Positions 19,136 through 27,569 are shown, counted from the first letter of the stretch. The stretch: DNA of 64,000 nucleotides from Candidatus Nitrotoga sp. M5 (GCF_927904885.1 NZ_CAKMNW010000001.1:124001-188000); one strand, 5' to 3'. Notes: generated from the letters alone by a model not told the origin. A program made the numbers and translations.

Positions 19136-19990
19136 ATGTTTGCTGTTACCCGCTTTTCTTCATGGTCGGAGCTCAAGACGCAGTTTTCAGACCGCCCGCT
19201 TTGGGCATATCGGGGGCAGATGGACTCCGCATGGCCCCTAGAAACGACTCTCTATCGCGAAGCTGCGCGCAACAATTCGCTTGAATGGAAGACTTTGTCT
19301 TCGCGGGAAGATTGGCTTCTCTATCAATTCCGGCGATTTGCACACCACTATTGCGCCGATTTGCCGCCCGAAAAAGACATCCTGGACTGGCTTGCGCTGA
19401 TTCAACACTATGGCGGTCCGACAAGGCTTCTAGATTTCAGTTACTCGTTGTATGTTGCCGCATTCTTCGCGGTAGAAACCGCGGTCGGGGATGCGGCAAT
19501 ATGGGCTCTGAGTCTCCCTACGCTAGAACTGGCCACTTACGAACGTTTGGGCTACTGGCCCACCGGAAGCATTGACGAGGTGCGACGTTCAAACAACTCC
19601 AAGTTTCACGAGTTAAAGGAAACGCCGACTAACGTGCAAACGGTCATTCACGTGGAGCCAGACCGAATGCACGAGCGGCTGTTCGTTCAGCAAGGTCTTT
19701 TTCTCGCCCCGACAGATCCAAACGAACCGTTCCTCAAGAATCTGGGCGCAGCCTTCAAAGTTCGCTATCGATCCGTACTTACCAAGCGCGAGCAAAAATG
19801 GACCCGTTCGCTTGACGACCGAACAGGTAATGAGTACGGCGTATCGGGATACATCGCCTTGGTTAAGATAATCTTGCCAAAGGAACATCATCGCGAGATC
19901 CTGGAAGATCTGATGTCGATGAACATCAGCGCAGCTACTCTCTTCCCGGGCTTGGAAGGCTTCTCACGCTCGCTTCGCTTTCATGTTTGA
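19136..19990 (+). CDS. FRG-domain protein (first gene cassette)
   Basis: The ATG at 19136 lies 12 bases after the GTTAGGC core, typical of a cassette gene. An upstream extension of the open frame would cross attI. The 284-residue protein has the FRG signatures: WAYRGQMDSAWPLETTLYR near the start, LIQHYGGPTRLLDFSYS with YVAAFFA, and the later FVQQGLF. FRG proteins are common in mobile regions and integrons. Their biochemical function is unsettled, and toxin or defence roles have been suggested. An attC site follows immediately. Confidence 0.78.
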   Translation: MFAVTRFSSWSELKTQFSDRPLWAYRGQMDSAWPLETTLYREAARNNSLEWKTLSSREDWLLYQFRRFAHHYCADLPPEKDILDWLALIQHYGGPTRLLDFSYSLYVAAFFAVETAVGDAAIWALSLPTLELATYERLGYWPTGSIDEVRRSNNSKFHELKETPTNVQTVIHVEPDRMHERLFVQQGLFLAPTDPNEPFLKNLGAAFKVRYRSVLTKREQKWTRSLDDRTGNEYGVSGYIALVKIILPKEHHREILEDLMSMNISAATLFPGLEGFSRSLRFHV

Positions 19991-20000
19991 GCACTGTGAG

Positions 20001-20127
20001 GCCTACCCCTCGCTCAAGAAGGAGCCAACGGTGTGCCGCCAGGACCCGAGCTGTGCCCCGCAGGCTATTATCTCAGCCTTGGCCCTGGCGACACACCGTT
20101 GGCTCCCGCTTATCTCGAACGTCAGGC
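20001..20127 (+). repeat. attC: attC site, long palindromic type
   Basis: R'' is GCCTACC (20001-20007) and R' is GTCAGGC (20121-20127). Between them, GGAGCCAACGGTGTGCCGCC and a near-perfect complement in 20084-20106 form a stem of about 22 of 23 pairs. The length of about 127 bp resembles the large attC sites of chromosomal integrons. It starts 10 bases after the FRG stop. Confidence 0.8.
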
Positions 20128-20159
20128 TTTGTCAACTTAAATCAAGCATATAAGGACTC

Positions 20160-21191
20160 ATGACAAGAATAATAGCTGAAAGTTATAACTCCGAAAGGTT
20201 ACATGTCAACGAGCTTTATGAGCTGCTTACTGGTGCTGAAGAGACTGTAGATATAGCAACAGCTTATTTAACTGATACTAAATTATTAGGTGCACTAAAA
20301 AATACTAAGGTTCGATTATTGACGTCTGTATCTTGTGCTGATTTAATCTCTGGGGCAACAAGCCTAGAGGCTCTTCGTTGGCTGTGCAATGAAGGTGTAG
20401 ATATTAGAGTCTTACCTAGTTCTCCAAAATTTCATGCAAAGGTATATATAGCAGACAAAAGCAAAGCTATTATTACATCTGCAAATTTAACCAATAATGG
20501 GATTCACAATAACATTGAAGTTGGTGCGTTACTTGAAAGCAGAGAGTCAAATGAACTAAGTAAATGGTTTGACTCAGCATGGTCTAGCGCATCGCCACTA
20601 TCTAATGACTTGCTTGCCTCATTGTCAAAATACACTGATAAAATTGAACAAGAATTAACAACTGTAAATTCTAAAATTAGAGAATTTGATAAACATATAA
20701 GTCTATCTATAGCGCAATCGGTGGACTCCCATTTAATACGTCTTGATGATGGAGGCCGACAATTTTTCATTTGTAACAGTGACCGCCGAAACGGAACTAG
20801 AACAGCTGATGGCGGATATTTACATGAAGAGCTAATGCAATCTCTTGGCACAGCAATGGCTTGGGAAAGCTTTAAGCACCCAAAGCATATGTCTAAAGCA
20901 AGAAAAGGTGATATTGTTTTCCTGTTTGCGAAGGGTAAAGGTGTTATCGCAGTAGGCGAAGTTACTGAAGAGGTTGAGGTTGCTGATGGTATTCATAAGA
21001 AACGACTGTCACAGGTTGCGAATACAACTGAATGGCGCATCTGTGTAAATTGGGTAACTCAACGTAACAAGTTTTTTGCATGTTACATTGAAAACCCACC
21101 GCTTTGTACATTTATGGATATATCAGCCGAAAAGTATAAGTCCCTTAGAGTAAGCGTCCTTAACTACTTTTCTGAGTTGGGTTCAGCCTAA
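20160..21191 (+). CDS. Phospholipase D-like nuclease with PUA/EVE-like C-terminal domain (second gene cassette)
   Basis: This 343-residue protein has a single HKD motif, HAKVYIAD (His92, Lys94, Asp99), followed by TSANLTNNG, as in PLD-superfamily nucleases that work as dimers. A coiled or helical linker (about 150-190) leads to a C-terminal domain with ARKGDIVFLFAKGKGVIAVG. That pattern resembles PUA/EVE/ASCH folds, which bind modified bases or RNA (my reading, not a firm match). A PLD nuclease with a base-reading module would suit modification-dependent restriction. AAGGA precedes the ATG. The A+T-rich codon use differs from its neighbours, and the stop overlaps an attC R'' site. Confidence 0.7.
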   Translation: MTRIIAESYNSERLHVNELYELLTGAEETVDIATAYLTDTKLLGALKNTKVRLLTSVSCADLISGATSLEALRWLCNEGVDIRVLPSSPKFHAKVYIADKSKAIITSANLTNNGIHNNIEVGALLESRESNELSKWFDSAWSSASPLSNDLLASLSKYTDKIEQELTTVNSKIREFDKHISLSIAQSVDSHLIRLDDGGRQFFICNSDRRNGTRTADGGYLHEELMQSLGTAMAWESFKHPKHMSKARKGDIVFLFAKGKGVIAVGEVTEEVEVADGIHKKRLSQVANTTEWRICVNWVTQRNKFFACYIENPPLCTFMDISAEKYKSLRVSVLNYFSELGSA

Positions 21192-21201
21192 CAAAAATAA
21201 A
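21186..21201 (+). repeat. attC: attC remnant (R'' end) cut by the IS
   Basis: GCCTAAC (21186-21192) is a perfect R'' core (RYYYAAC) overlapping the PLD gene stop. After about 9 more bases the left inverted repeat of the IS110-family element begins, so the rest of this attC is missing here. Confidence 0.6.
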
Positions 21202-22324
21202 GGTCAGATACCGTCTTGCAAGTCAAGATTCTGGCCTGCAAAACTGACATCAAACGGCTTTCCCGATTTGACCACCCCGTAAATAAGATGCGCCAGTTTG
21301 CGCATCACCGCTCCCACCACCGCCTTAGGTGCCAGCCCTGTAGTACTCAGCCTATCTCCGAAAGCTCTAAGAACTGGATTGTGCCTGCGCGCTACCAGTC
21401 CCGGCATATACAAGGCCCGTCGCAAGTTTGAATGGCCGGTACGACTCATCATGGTTCGACCTTTGACCGAACTGCCTGACAAACGCTGCCGTGGAGTCAC
21501 GCCGATAAATGCCGCCAGCACCTTGGCATTTTCAAAACGCCGCACATCACCTGCATACGCCAGCACCTTGGCGACCGTGGTACTGCCAATGCCTGGGATG
21601 CTGTGCAGTAATTCGGCATCGCGTTTAAGCTCTGGATGTCGATTGATGTGGTCATCAATATCGTGCTCCAACGCTCCGATTTGTTGCTCGAGCCAATCCA
21701 GATGGGTTTGCACCGATTCAATCAAGGATGCTTGCCCGCTTGCCGTGTGCGCTTCCAGCCGATTGCTTTCCTGTTGATGCATATCCTTAAGTGCTTGCAG
21801 TCGATCAACCCATCCGCGCAGTTCGCGCCATTCGGCGGAAGGTGGTGTCCACAAACTGGGATGCATAGCCGCACAAAAGCGTGCCAGCAGTGAGGTATCG
21901 GCACGATCTGTTTTGTTACGCGCCAGTTCTCCCTGAGCAAAGCCTTTGATGCGCGCAGGGTTGACGACGCTGATGCGACAGCCCGATTCAACCAAAGCAA
22001 TAGCCACGGCTTCGCTGTAAGGTCCGGTCGATTCCATGCAAATGTGGGTACGCTGCTGTTCGGCGCCTCGTTCGAGCAACCATTGCGCAAGCTCACTATG
22101 ACCTATGAAAGTGTTATCAAAAACTTTTGATTTAATCTTGCTGTTGGCAAGTAAAGCTATGTCGAGCTTGCGTTTGGATACGTCAATTCCAACAACGCAG
22201 GTGGCTTGTTCGTTCATCGTTTATACCTTCCTCGTATGCAGGTTCTGGCTGCATTTCAGCAACACGACCCAAGTTACCGTTCGGTCTGATTGAACGAGAA
22301 ATAGGCAACCGCACCTATCTGACC
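21202..22324 (-). mobile_element. IS110-family insertion sequence (IS1111-like)
   Basis: The transposase gene is bracketed by the subterminal inverted repeat GGTCAGATA (21202-21210) and TATCTGACC (22316-22324). Subterminal repeats mark the IS1111 group. The transposase stop falls inside the left repeat. The true ends should lie a few bases outside these repeats. The element interrupts an attC, as known for the IS1111-attC group. Confidence 0.75.
21204..22217 (-). CDS. IS110-family transposase
   Basis: This 337-residue protein is full length for the family. The DEDD RuvC-like catalytic residues are visible: VVGIDVSKRKLDIAL, CMESTGPYSEA and NKTDRADTSLLARFC. The C-terminal transposase_20 domain follows with SIPGIGSTTVAKVLAYAG and GVTPRQRLSGSS, then MSRTGHSNLRRALYM containing the conserved serine. 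It appears intact and possibly active. Confidence 0.93.
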   Translation of the reverse strand: MNEQATCVVGIDVSKRKLDIALLANSKIKSKVFDNTFIGHSELAQWLLERGAEQQRTHICMESTGPYSEAVAIALVESGCRISVVNPARIKGFAQGELARNKTDRADTSLLARFCAAMHPSLWTPPSAEWRELRGWVDRLQALKDMHQQESNRLEAHTASGQASLIESVQTHLDWLEQQIGALEHDIDDHINRHPELKRDAELLHSIPGIGSTTVAKVLAYAGDVRRFENAKVLAAFIGVTPRQRLSGSSVKGRTMMSRTGHSNLRRALYMPGLVARRHNPVLRAFGDRLSTTGLAPKAVVGAVMRKLAHLIYGVVKSGKPFDVSFAGQNLDLQDGI

Positions 22325-22610
22325 CACAAGCTTAACCGCCTAAAGCCTTACCGATGTCATGTTGCCCAGCCTGCTCAACATTGTCATTGCATAATGTTTT
22401 GCCGACAGCGTCAATATACGAGGTCTTTCCGTATCGCAATAACACAATGGACAATCAAGGGTAAGGTCTAAGGTTCTTCGACACAAATTTCCAGATTGAC
22501 TACGGCTGAAAAGCACACGCCAATTCAAGAAGTGGCGGCGCGATATGAAAAGACTTGAGTACAGAAATATCGTGTTACCGTAAAGAATTTGTGAATAAGG
22601 AGAACGGCAT

Positions 22611-22988
22611 TTGAGCGAGCAGGATGTTCCCCCCACGCCTGAAACAACAGAGCGTAGGGTATGCGTGGCATTGATCTACGCCCTCGTGGGCGAGCGCCTG
22701 TCCGTTTACTACGAGCACGACCTATGGATGACCAGGGCCCAGGGCGCAACGCTCGCGACAAACTGGTTGTCCCGATCCAAACGCAGTATGCCCATGGATT
22801 TGCGTAAACACCTGTCCGATCTGAGTGACAACTTGGCAAGGCAGATCGCTGAAATGACTTCCCGTGAAGCGGGACTTTATCTCAGTCATGAGATGCAGGA
22901 GTCACTCGATACCCGCTATCAATCCGAGATCGGGCAGTCAATCATGGTTGAATGCGAAAGAATCTATGAAGAGGCATTGCCGCTGTAG
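22611..22988 (+). CDS. Hypothetical protein, 125 residues
   Basis: It starts with TTG at 22611, 7 bases after AAGGAG, which supports translation. The protein is predicted helical and soluble, with RVCVALIYALVGERLSVYYE and DLSDNLARQIAEMTSREAG. I recognise no family. A terminator-like hairpin follows at 23095. It lies between the IS and a MITE. Confidence 0.5.
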   Translation: MSEQDVPPTPETTERRVCVALIYALVGERLSVYYEHDLWMTRAQGATLATNWLSRSKRSMPMDLRKHLSDLSDNLARQIAEMTSREAGLYLSHEMQESLDTRYQSEIGQSIMVECERIYEEALPL

Positions 22989-23094
22989 TGAAGGTGCATG
23001 AAGACCATGCTCCATCGAGAAGGATCCGATCAAGGTGGACTGCATGGGTTGGATGATGAAGTTCGAGAAATGAAAATTAGTAATTGCTGCAAAG

Positions 23095-23121
23095 AAAGAG
23101 CCCGGCGATGCCGGGTTCTTT
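23095..23121 (+). terminator. Rho-independent terminator-like hairpin
   Basis: AAAGAGCCCGGC and GCCGGGTTCTTT pair around GAT with one mismatch; the T-rich right arm follows the GC stem. It probably ends the transcript of the 22611-22988 gene. Confidence 0.65.
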
Positions 23122-23186
23122 ACGTTTCAACAATAAATTGGGGTCTGCTCCCGCTGTGCTACTTTTACTGCTCTCCTAAACCCTAG

Positions 23187-23346
23187 GAGCCTGTCGGACT
23201 TAAAGGAAATCGGCTGCAAATTCGGCTGACCGGTCCATATTTCGCCGTTTTATTGGTCAATAGAACGACTATTGACCTGCAAAACCGACAAAATCTGTCC
23301 TCGGCCAGCCGAATTTTCGCTACGATTCTTCAAGTCCGACAGGCCC
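23187..23346. mobile_element. MITE of the CAGCCTGTCGGACTT family, best-preserved copy
   Basis: This 160-bp element has 15-bp terminal inverted repeats, GAGCCTGTCGGACTT and AAGTCCGACAGGCCC (one mismatch). It is flanked on both sides by CTAG (23183-23186 and 23347-23350). Inside are further self-complementary parts (GGTCAATAG and CTATTGACC). There is no coding capacity. It sits exactly at the stop codon of apeB, and the duplicated CTAG provides that TAG. Confidence 0.8.
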
Positions 23347-24648
23347 CTAGCTACCGAATGTGGCTTTCATCACCTTGATCATGTAGGCCACATCCTGCAC
23401 GCCGGCGCTTTCACGCAGGCTGTGCATGGCCCACATGGGTGAGCCGACATCCAAGCTAGCGATACCCAGGCTGGCAGCAACGACCGGGCCGATGGTGCTG
23501 CCGCAACCGAGGTCGGTGCGGTGGGTGTAGTTCTGGTATGGCACACCGGCACTTTCGCACAGCGTGATGAAGCGCGCGGCGGTATCTGCATCGGTGCTGT
23601 AGCGCTGGTTAGAGTTGGTCTTGATCACCGGGCCGGCATTCACCATCACGTGGTGATTAGGTTCGTAGGCGTTGGGGAAATTGGGCTGATAGGCGTGCGC
23701 CATATCCGCGCTGATGAAAAAGCTGTGTGCCGCAGCACAATGCTGTTGTTCATCATCCAGACCCATGCACAGGGAAATCCGCTCTATTACATCACCGGCA
23801 AAACTGCCGCCCGCGCCCGCCGTACTTTCGCTGCCCACTTCTTCATGGTCGAAAAAGGCGGCAATGCAGGTGGCGGCCGGCGCAGAAGTGGCGAGCAATG
23901 CTGTAAGCGCGGCGTGGCAAGAGGCGAGATTGTCGAGCTGGCTGTTGGCGATGAATTCCTGCTCCACACCCCAAAAGGCACCGGCCTGCGTGTCGCACAC
24001 GTTGAGCTCATAGGTGAGGATGTCTGCTGCCTTAACTTTCAATTCATCTGCAAGCAAGTTGAGGAATTGCTCGCGTGCAGAAAGTGTGTCATCGGCAATG
24101 CCAAACAGCAACGGCAATTCGGTTTGCTTGTTGAGCTTGAGGCCTTGCTCATTTACATCCTTGTTCATGTGGATAGCGAGGTTGGGCAGGCGCAGCAGCG
24201 GTTGCCGGAAGTTAATCAAATATGATTCAAAACCCTGTGCCGTGCGGACATTCACGCGGCCGGCCAAACTCAGATCGCGATCGGTAAAGGTGGCAAGTAT
24301 CGGCCCGCCGTAAATCTCCACACCTAGGCGCACCACGCCATCACTGGCATGTGCCGCATTGGTCTTGAGGCGTAAACCGGGAGAATCAGTGTGCGCGCCT
24401 ATCATGCGAAAGCCGGTATCAGTCAAAGGCTGCTGACCGATCATGAAAGTAATCAGCGATGCACCTCGAACCACGTAATAGCCTTTGCCACTTTCCAGTT
24501 TCCAGCTCAGCTTCTCTTGCAACGGCACAAAACCCTGTGCCTGTAAGCGTTGCGTGATGGTATCCACGGCATGCCACGGGCTGGGGCTGGCATCGATAAA
24601 GTTCAGCAAATCTTGCGCGTGGGCGCGGTCCTCAGAGGTAATGAGCAT
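23347..24648 (-). CDS. apeB: M18 family aminopeptidase
   Basis: This 433-residue zinc aminopeptidase cleaves N-terminal residues from peptides in the cytoplasm. Metal-binding and family blocks include RMIGAHTDSPGLRLK, FFDHEEVGSESTAGAGG, FISADMAHAYQPN and a final GCGSTIGPVVAASLG, with GSPMWAMHSLRE. I prefer the ATG at 24648 (GGGAAG upstream) to a TTG at 24660. A MITE abuts its stop codon. Upstream is a solitary RAYT end. Confidence 0.93.
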   Translation of the reverse strand: MLITSEDRAHAQDLLNFIDASPSPWHAVDTITQRLQAQGFVPLQEKLSWKLESGKGYYVVRGASLITFMIGQQPLTDTGFRMIGAHTDSPGLRLKTNAAHASDGVVRLGVEIYGGPILATFTDRDLSLAGRVNVRTAQGFESYLINFRQPLLRLPNLAIHMNKDVNEQGLKLNKQTELPLLFGIADDTLSAREQFLNLLADELKVKAADILTYELNVCDTQAGAFWGVEQEFIANSQLDNLASCHAALTALLATSAPAATCIAAFFDHEEVGSESTAGAGGSFAGDVIERISLCMGLDDEQQHCAAAHSFFISADMAHAYQPNFPNAYEPNHHVMVNAGPVIKTNSNQRYSTDADTAARFITLCESAGVPYQNYTHRTDLGCGSTIGPVVAASLGIASLDVGSPMWAMHSLRESAGVQDVAYMIKVMKATFGS

Positions 24649-24662
24649 AAAGCTTCCCAATG

Positions 24663-24684
24663 ATTGGGGTCAAAGTAACATTAA
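24663..24684. repeat. Solitary RAYT element end
   Basis: ATTGGGGTCAAAGTAACATT followed by AA is the complement of the right end of the intact RAYT element. It lies just upstream of apeB and is inverted relative to the RAYT fragment that follows. Confidence 0.6.
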
Positions 24685-24764
24685 ATGTAGTAATCGCGAC
24701 ATCATCTGACAGTTACCCGATTTGATCGAAGTGACTGTCAGTTCAGATTCAGCTATTCAATGAA

Positions 24765-25092
24765 TAATCGGGGGCAGATTAACATTAATTTGCGCTATCT
24801 GTTTTCTTTTGTGGTCGCCCTGCTTTTCTTGGCGTGACTCGTTTATTCATTAATGTTTCTATCTCCGCTTTAAAACGATCGTCACCCAAAGCCAATCCCT
24901 TATTCACACTTTCCCTTATGTCGTTCAATAACTCAGTGCTTACTGGGACTTTTAACAATGCGCGATAATTCTCCAACCTTTCTTCTTTTGTCTTACCTAG
25001 TGAAAGATACTCTGGCGGATTCAACTCTGAATGCGGTGTGTGTATTTTAGTTTTTATTCCAAGGGCATTACAGGCATAGCTGGACCAGCTAT
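24765..25092 (-). pseudogene. REP-associated tyrosine transposase, C-terminal fragment
   Basis: On the minus strand the frame from about 25092 reads YSWSSYACNALGIKTK and continues to KAGRPQKKTDSAN. It matches the last ~105 residues of the intact copy at 30061-30762, apart from a 15-base in-frame insertion (LNPPE). The catalytic HUH part is missing. The left element end GGGGGCAGATTAACATTAA is present at 24770-24787. It abuts a dacB remnant, so the deletion or rearrangement joined the two. Confidence 0.8.
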
Positions 25093-25227
25093 ATGCTTGA
25101 TGATTCAGGTCGACGTATTGTTGTTGTTTTCTTTGTCAATCGTCCAAATGCAGTTTCTTCTCGAAGGGCGATGGATGAATTACTTAAGTGGCTATATAGT
25201 CAATACGATGTTCAATTTGATAATTGA
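25093..25227 (+). pseudogene. D-alanyl-D-alanine carboxypeptidase (PBP4/DacB) C-terminal remnant
   Basis: The plus-strand frame reads LDDSGRRIVVVFFVNRPNA then SRRAMDELLKWLYSQYD and stops at 25225-25227. This is the typical end of DacB/PBP4 proteins (..GRRxVVVxxxNHPNA..). Everything upstream has been lost to the RAYT fragment. It is convergent with, and overlaps by 16 bases, the 3' end of the yheT-like gene. Assignment is from recall of the family C-terminus. Confidence 0.55.
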
Positions 25228-26255
25228 GAGCGGCGTGTTTCTGTGTCGTGTAGTGCCTCTTTAAAAAAACTCAGTATTCTATCTGGCAGCCAAGTTAACT
25301 TCCCTGGGAAAGTCTCATGTATGAATCCGGCGTGTCCACCTTCTGCAGGAAAATCGAGTGTAACCGTTGGGGAAACTTCATTTTGAGTAGGAAGAGCTGT
25401 TGCTGGCATGAATGGGTCGTTACGTGCATTGATAATAAGCGTGGGGGTTTGAATATGTTTAAGCCATGGTTTACTACTAGACTTTTGCCAATATTCATCG
25501 GTATTACGAAACCCATGCAATGGGGCGGTTACAAGATTATCAAATTGATAAATTGTTTTACACTTTGTAATGTCATTTCTATCAAATAAACCAGGAAAAC
25601 GGTCAAGTTTCTGTAGTGCTTTTTGTTTTAAAGTACCTAAGAAATGTCGGGCATAGCATTTGTTAAAACCAGTATCTAGTGCCGCGCCAGCGGCAACGAG
25701 ATCTAAAGGTACAGAAATTGTTGCGGCAGCAGTAACGATTTGATGGGCGTTACCACCTTGTTCGCCAAGCCATTTTAATAGCGCGTTTCCGCCTAGTGAT
25801 ACACCAACAGTAAATAGGGGTTGGTTGGCGTCTGATAATTTACACTGCTGATGTATGCGATGAAGCATCCAGTTGATTTCCTCAGAATCGCCCGCATGAT
25901 AAGCGCGTTGCAATCGATTAGGCTCACCCGAACATCCTCTAAAATGAATGACAGCCCCATGCCAACCAAGTTCTTTAAGTGCGGACATCATACTTAATAC
26001 ATAATGACTGTATGAGTCACCTTCTAGCCCGTGAAAAAAAACGACTAGTGGTTTGTTTTCCCTTCCGCCCATCCAATCAATATCAATAAAATCACCATCG
26101 TCAAGTTCCCATCGTTTCCGATCATAATTTATTAATTTTTTTGGTTTAAATAGATAGGGATAGATGGTTTGTGCATTGCCGCCCGGTAACCAGTTAGGCG
26201 CAATATATGTTAGAGAGCTTGAAGCTTTTTTCATTTTTATTATAAATGCATGCAC
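25212..26255 (-). CDS. YheT-family alpha/beta hydrolase
   Basis: This 347-residue protein has the family opening PNWLPGGNAQTIYPYL, the oxyanion segment VVFFHGLEGDSYSHYVLSM, VIHFRGCSGEPN, the nucleophile elbow GVSLGGNALLKWLG, and the Asp and His regions INARNDPFMP and EGGHAGFI. It is a predicted esterase or hydrolase with unknown substrate. The ATG at 26255 is used; ATG at 26234 is an alternative. A RAYT element copy begins 4-6 bases upstream of the start, so the native promoter has been displaced. Confidence 0.85.
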   Translation of the reverse strand: MHAFIIKMKKASSSLTYIAPNWLPGGNAQTIYPYLFKPKKLINYDRKRWELDDGDFIDIDWMGGRENKPLVVFFHGLEGDSYSHYVLSMMSALKELGWHGAVIHFRGCSGEPNRLQRAYHAGDSEEINWMLHRIHQQCKLSDANQPLFTVGVSLGGNALLKWLGEQGGNAHQIVTAAATISVPLDLVAAGAALDTGFNKCYARHFLGTLKQKALQKLDRFPGLFDRNDITKCKTIYQFDNLVTAPLHGFRNTDEYWQKSSSKPWLKHIQTPTLIINARNDPFMPATALPTQNEVSPTVTLDFPAEGGHAGFIHETFPGKLTWLPDRILSFFKEALHDTETRRSQLSN

Positions 26256-26258
26256 AAT

Positions 26259-27044
26259 AATCGGGGTCAGAGTAACATTAATCGGCGCTATCTGTTTTCT
26301 TGTGTGGTCGCCCTGCCTTTCTTGGCGTGACTCGTTTATTCGTTAATGTTTCTATCTGCGCTTTAAAACGATCGTCACCCAAAGCCAATCCCTTATTCAC
26401 ACTTTCCCTTATGTCGTTCAATAACTCAGTGCTTACTGGGACTTTTAACAATGCGCGATAATTCTCTAACCTTTTTTCTTTTGTCTTACCTAGTGAAAGA
26501 TACTCTGAAGCGGTGTGTGCATTTTAGTTTTTATTCCAAGGGCATTACAGGCATAACTGGACCAGCTATATTCAGCTGTGTCTTCACACCATATCAGCTC
26601 TCACAGGATTTAATTCAATGTATCGATAAAGTTTAAGCAAGTATCGCTCACTTTGAACCAGGCAAGATTTAAATCGGCCTTCCCATAGGGTTCCGCTACG
26701 ATGGTATGTGTCGTTGAAATAACGTACATACATTCGTCCAATCGACTGCATCATTCGGCTAATCGCTCCCTCTTTCTGAGGTGTGCATAACAAATGTACA
26801 TGATTGCTCATTAACACCCAGGCATGAACATCAATACTATATTTTTTCGAATATTCTTTAAGCCAATCCAAATAGGCGTTCATATCTTCTGCTCCATCAA
26901 AACATACCTGCTGATTATTACCGCGATGGACTATATGTTGTGGCACGCCAACTAGACTAACTCGTGCGAATCTTGCCTTTCACTTCACCTGCTTTATCTA
27001 ATATTTTGTCACAACAGCACATTTAATGTTACTCTGACCCCAAT
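26259..27044 (-). pseudogene. REP-associated tyrosine transposase element, frameshifted copy
   Basis: The whole element is present between the ends GGGGTCAGAGTAACATTAA (26263-26281) and its complement (27023-27044). The gene is broken. The start ATG is lost near 26982, a 2-base deletion lies near 26508 and a small insertion near 26578. The HUH motif HVHLLCTPQKEG survives in the remaining 120-codon frame (26584-26946). It is nearly identical in DNA to the intact copy at 30043-30826, so the insertion is probably recent. Confidence 0.85.
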
Positions 27045-27146
27045 AGTTCCCTGGACGAAAAAAACGTTTTTTTGCGCACACAAAAAAAATATCACTCCTT
27101 AACTATGTCTAGTGAATGTGGGCGTTAGTAGCACAAAGGAATTTTC

Positions 27147-27419
27147 ATGAGATTATTATTGTTGGTTTTTTTCATCGGCATTATCTCGCCAGCTAGTGCT
27201 GATATATTTACCCCTTATCATTCTTGCTCGAAGCCCTACAGACCTTATGTATTTAATCATCAATATGAAATTGATAGTTTCAAGCATGAAGTTGAAACAT
27301 ACAAGCAATGCATAAATGATTTTGTGGAAGAACAAAATAATGCGGTAAGAAAACACCAAAACGCAGCAAAAGAAGCGATTGATGAATGGAATGGTTACGT
27401 AAATAGAAAATTAAATTAA
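27147..27419 (+). CDS. Small secreted protein, unrecognised
   Basis: This 90-residue protein has a clear signal peptide (LLLLVFFIGIISPASA, cleavage after ASA). The mature part is short and charged, with two cysteines and a helical region EVETYKQCINDFVEEQN. AAAGGA precedes the ATG. I recognise no family. It is A+T-rich, as the cassette genes in this region often are. Confidence 0.5.
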   Translation: MRLLLLVFFIGIISPASADIFTPYHSCSKPYRPYVFNHQYEIDSFKHEVETYKQCINDFVEEQNNAVRKHQNAAKEAIDEWNGYVNRKLN

Positions 27420-27569
27420 TGCCTTAGAAAATATTTATTTCGCGCGGACGTCAACAATTATAGTGGTCAGGCTCGAAAATTTCTGCTTAGAATAATTCAT
27501 GCCTGGCCCCTTTAATTTCACTACGAATCATGAACTATAGAAATGTTCAATAGATATATGTTTCATTGA

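Noticed and set aside
23521..24225. 234-codon frame opposite apeB
   Set aside because: It is the antisense of a well-conserved aminopeptidase; no independent signature.
24706..24741. Inverted repeat CTGACAGT/ACTGTCAG as a REP hairpin for the RAYT
   Set aside because: It does not recur near the other RAYT copies, so a link to the transposase is unsupported.
27058..27075. A-run/T-run palindrome AAAAAACGTTTTTT
   Set aside because: Short, low complexity and without GC stem; not a credible terminator or operator.
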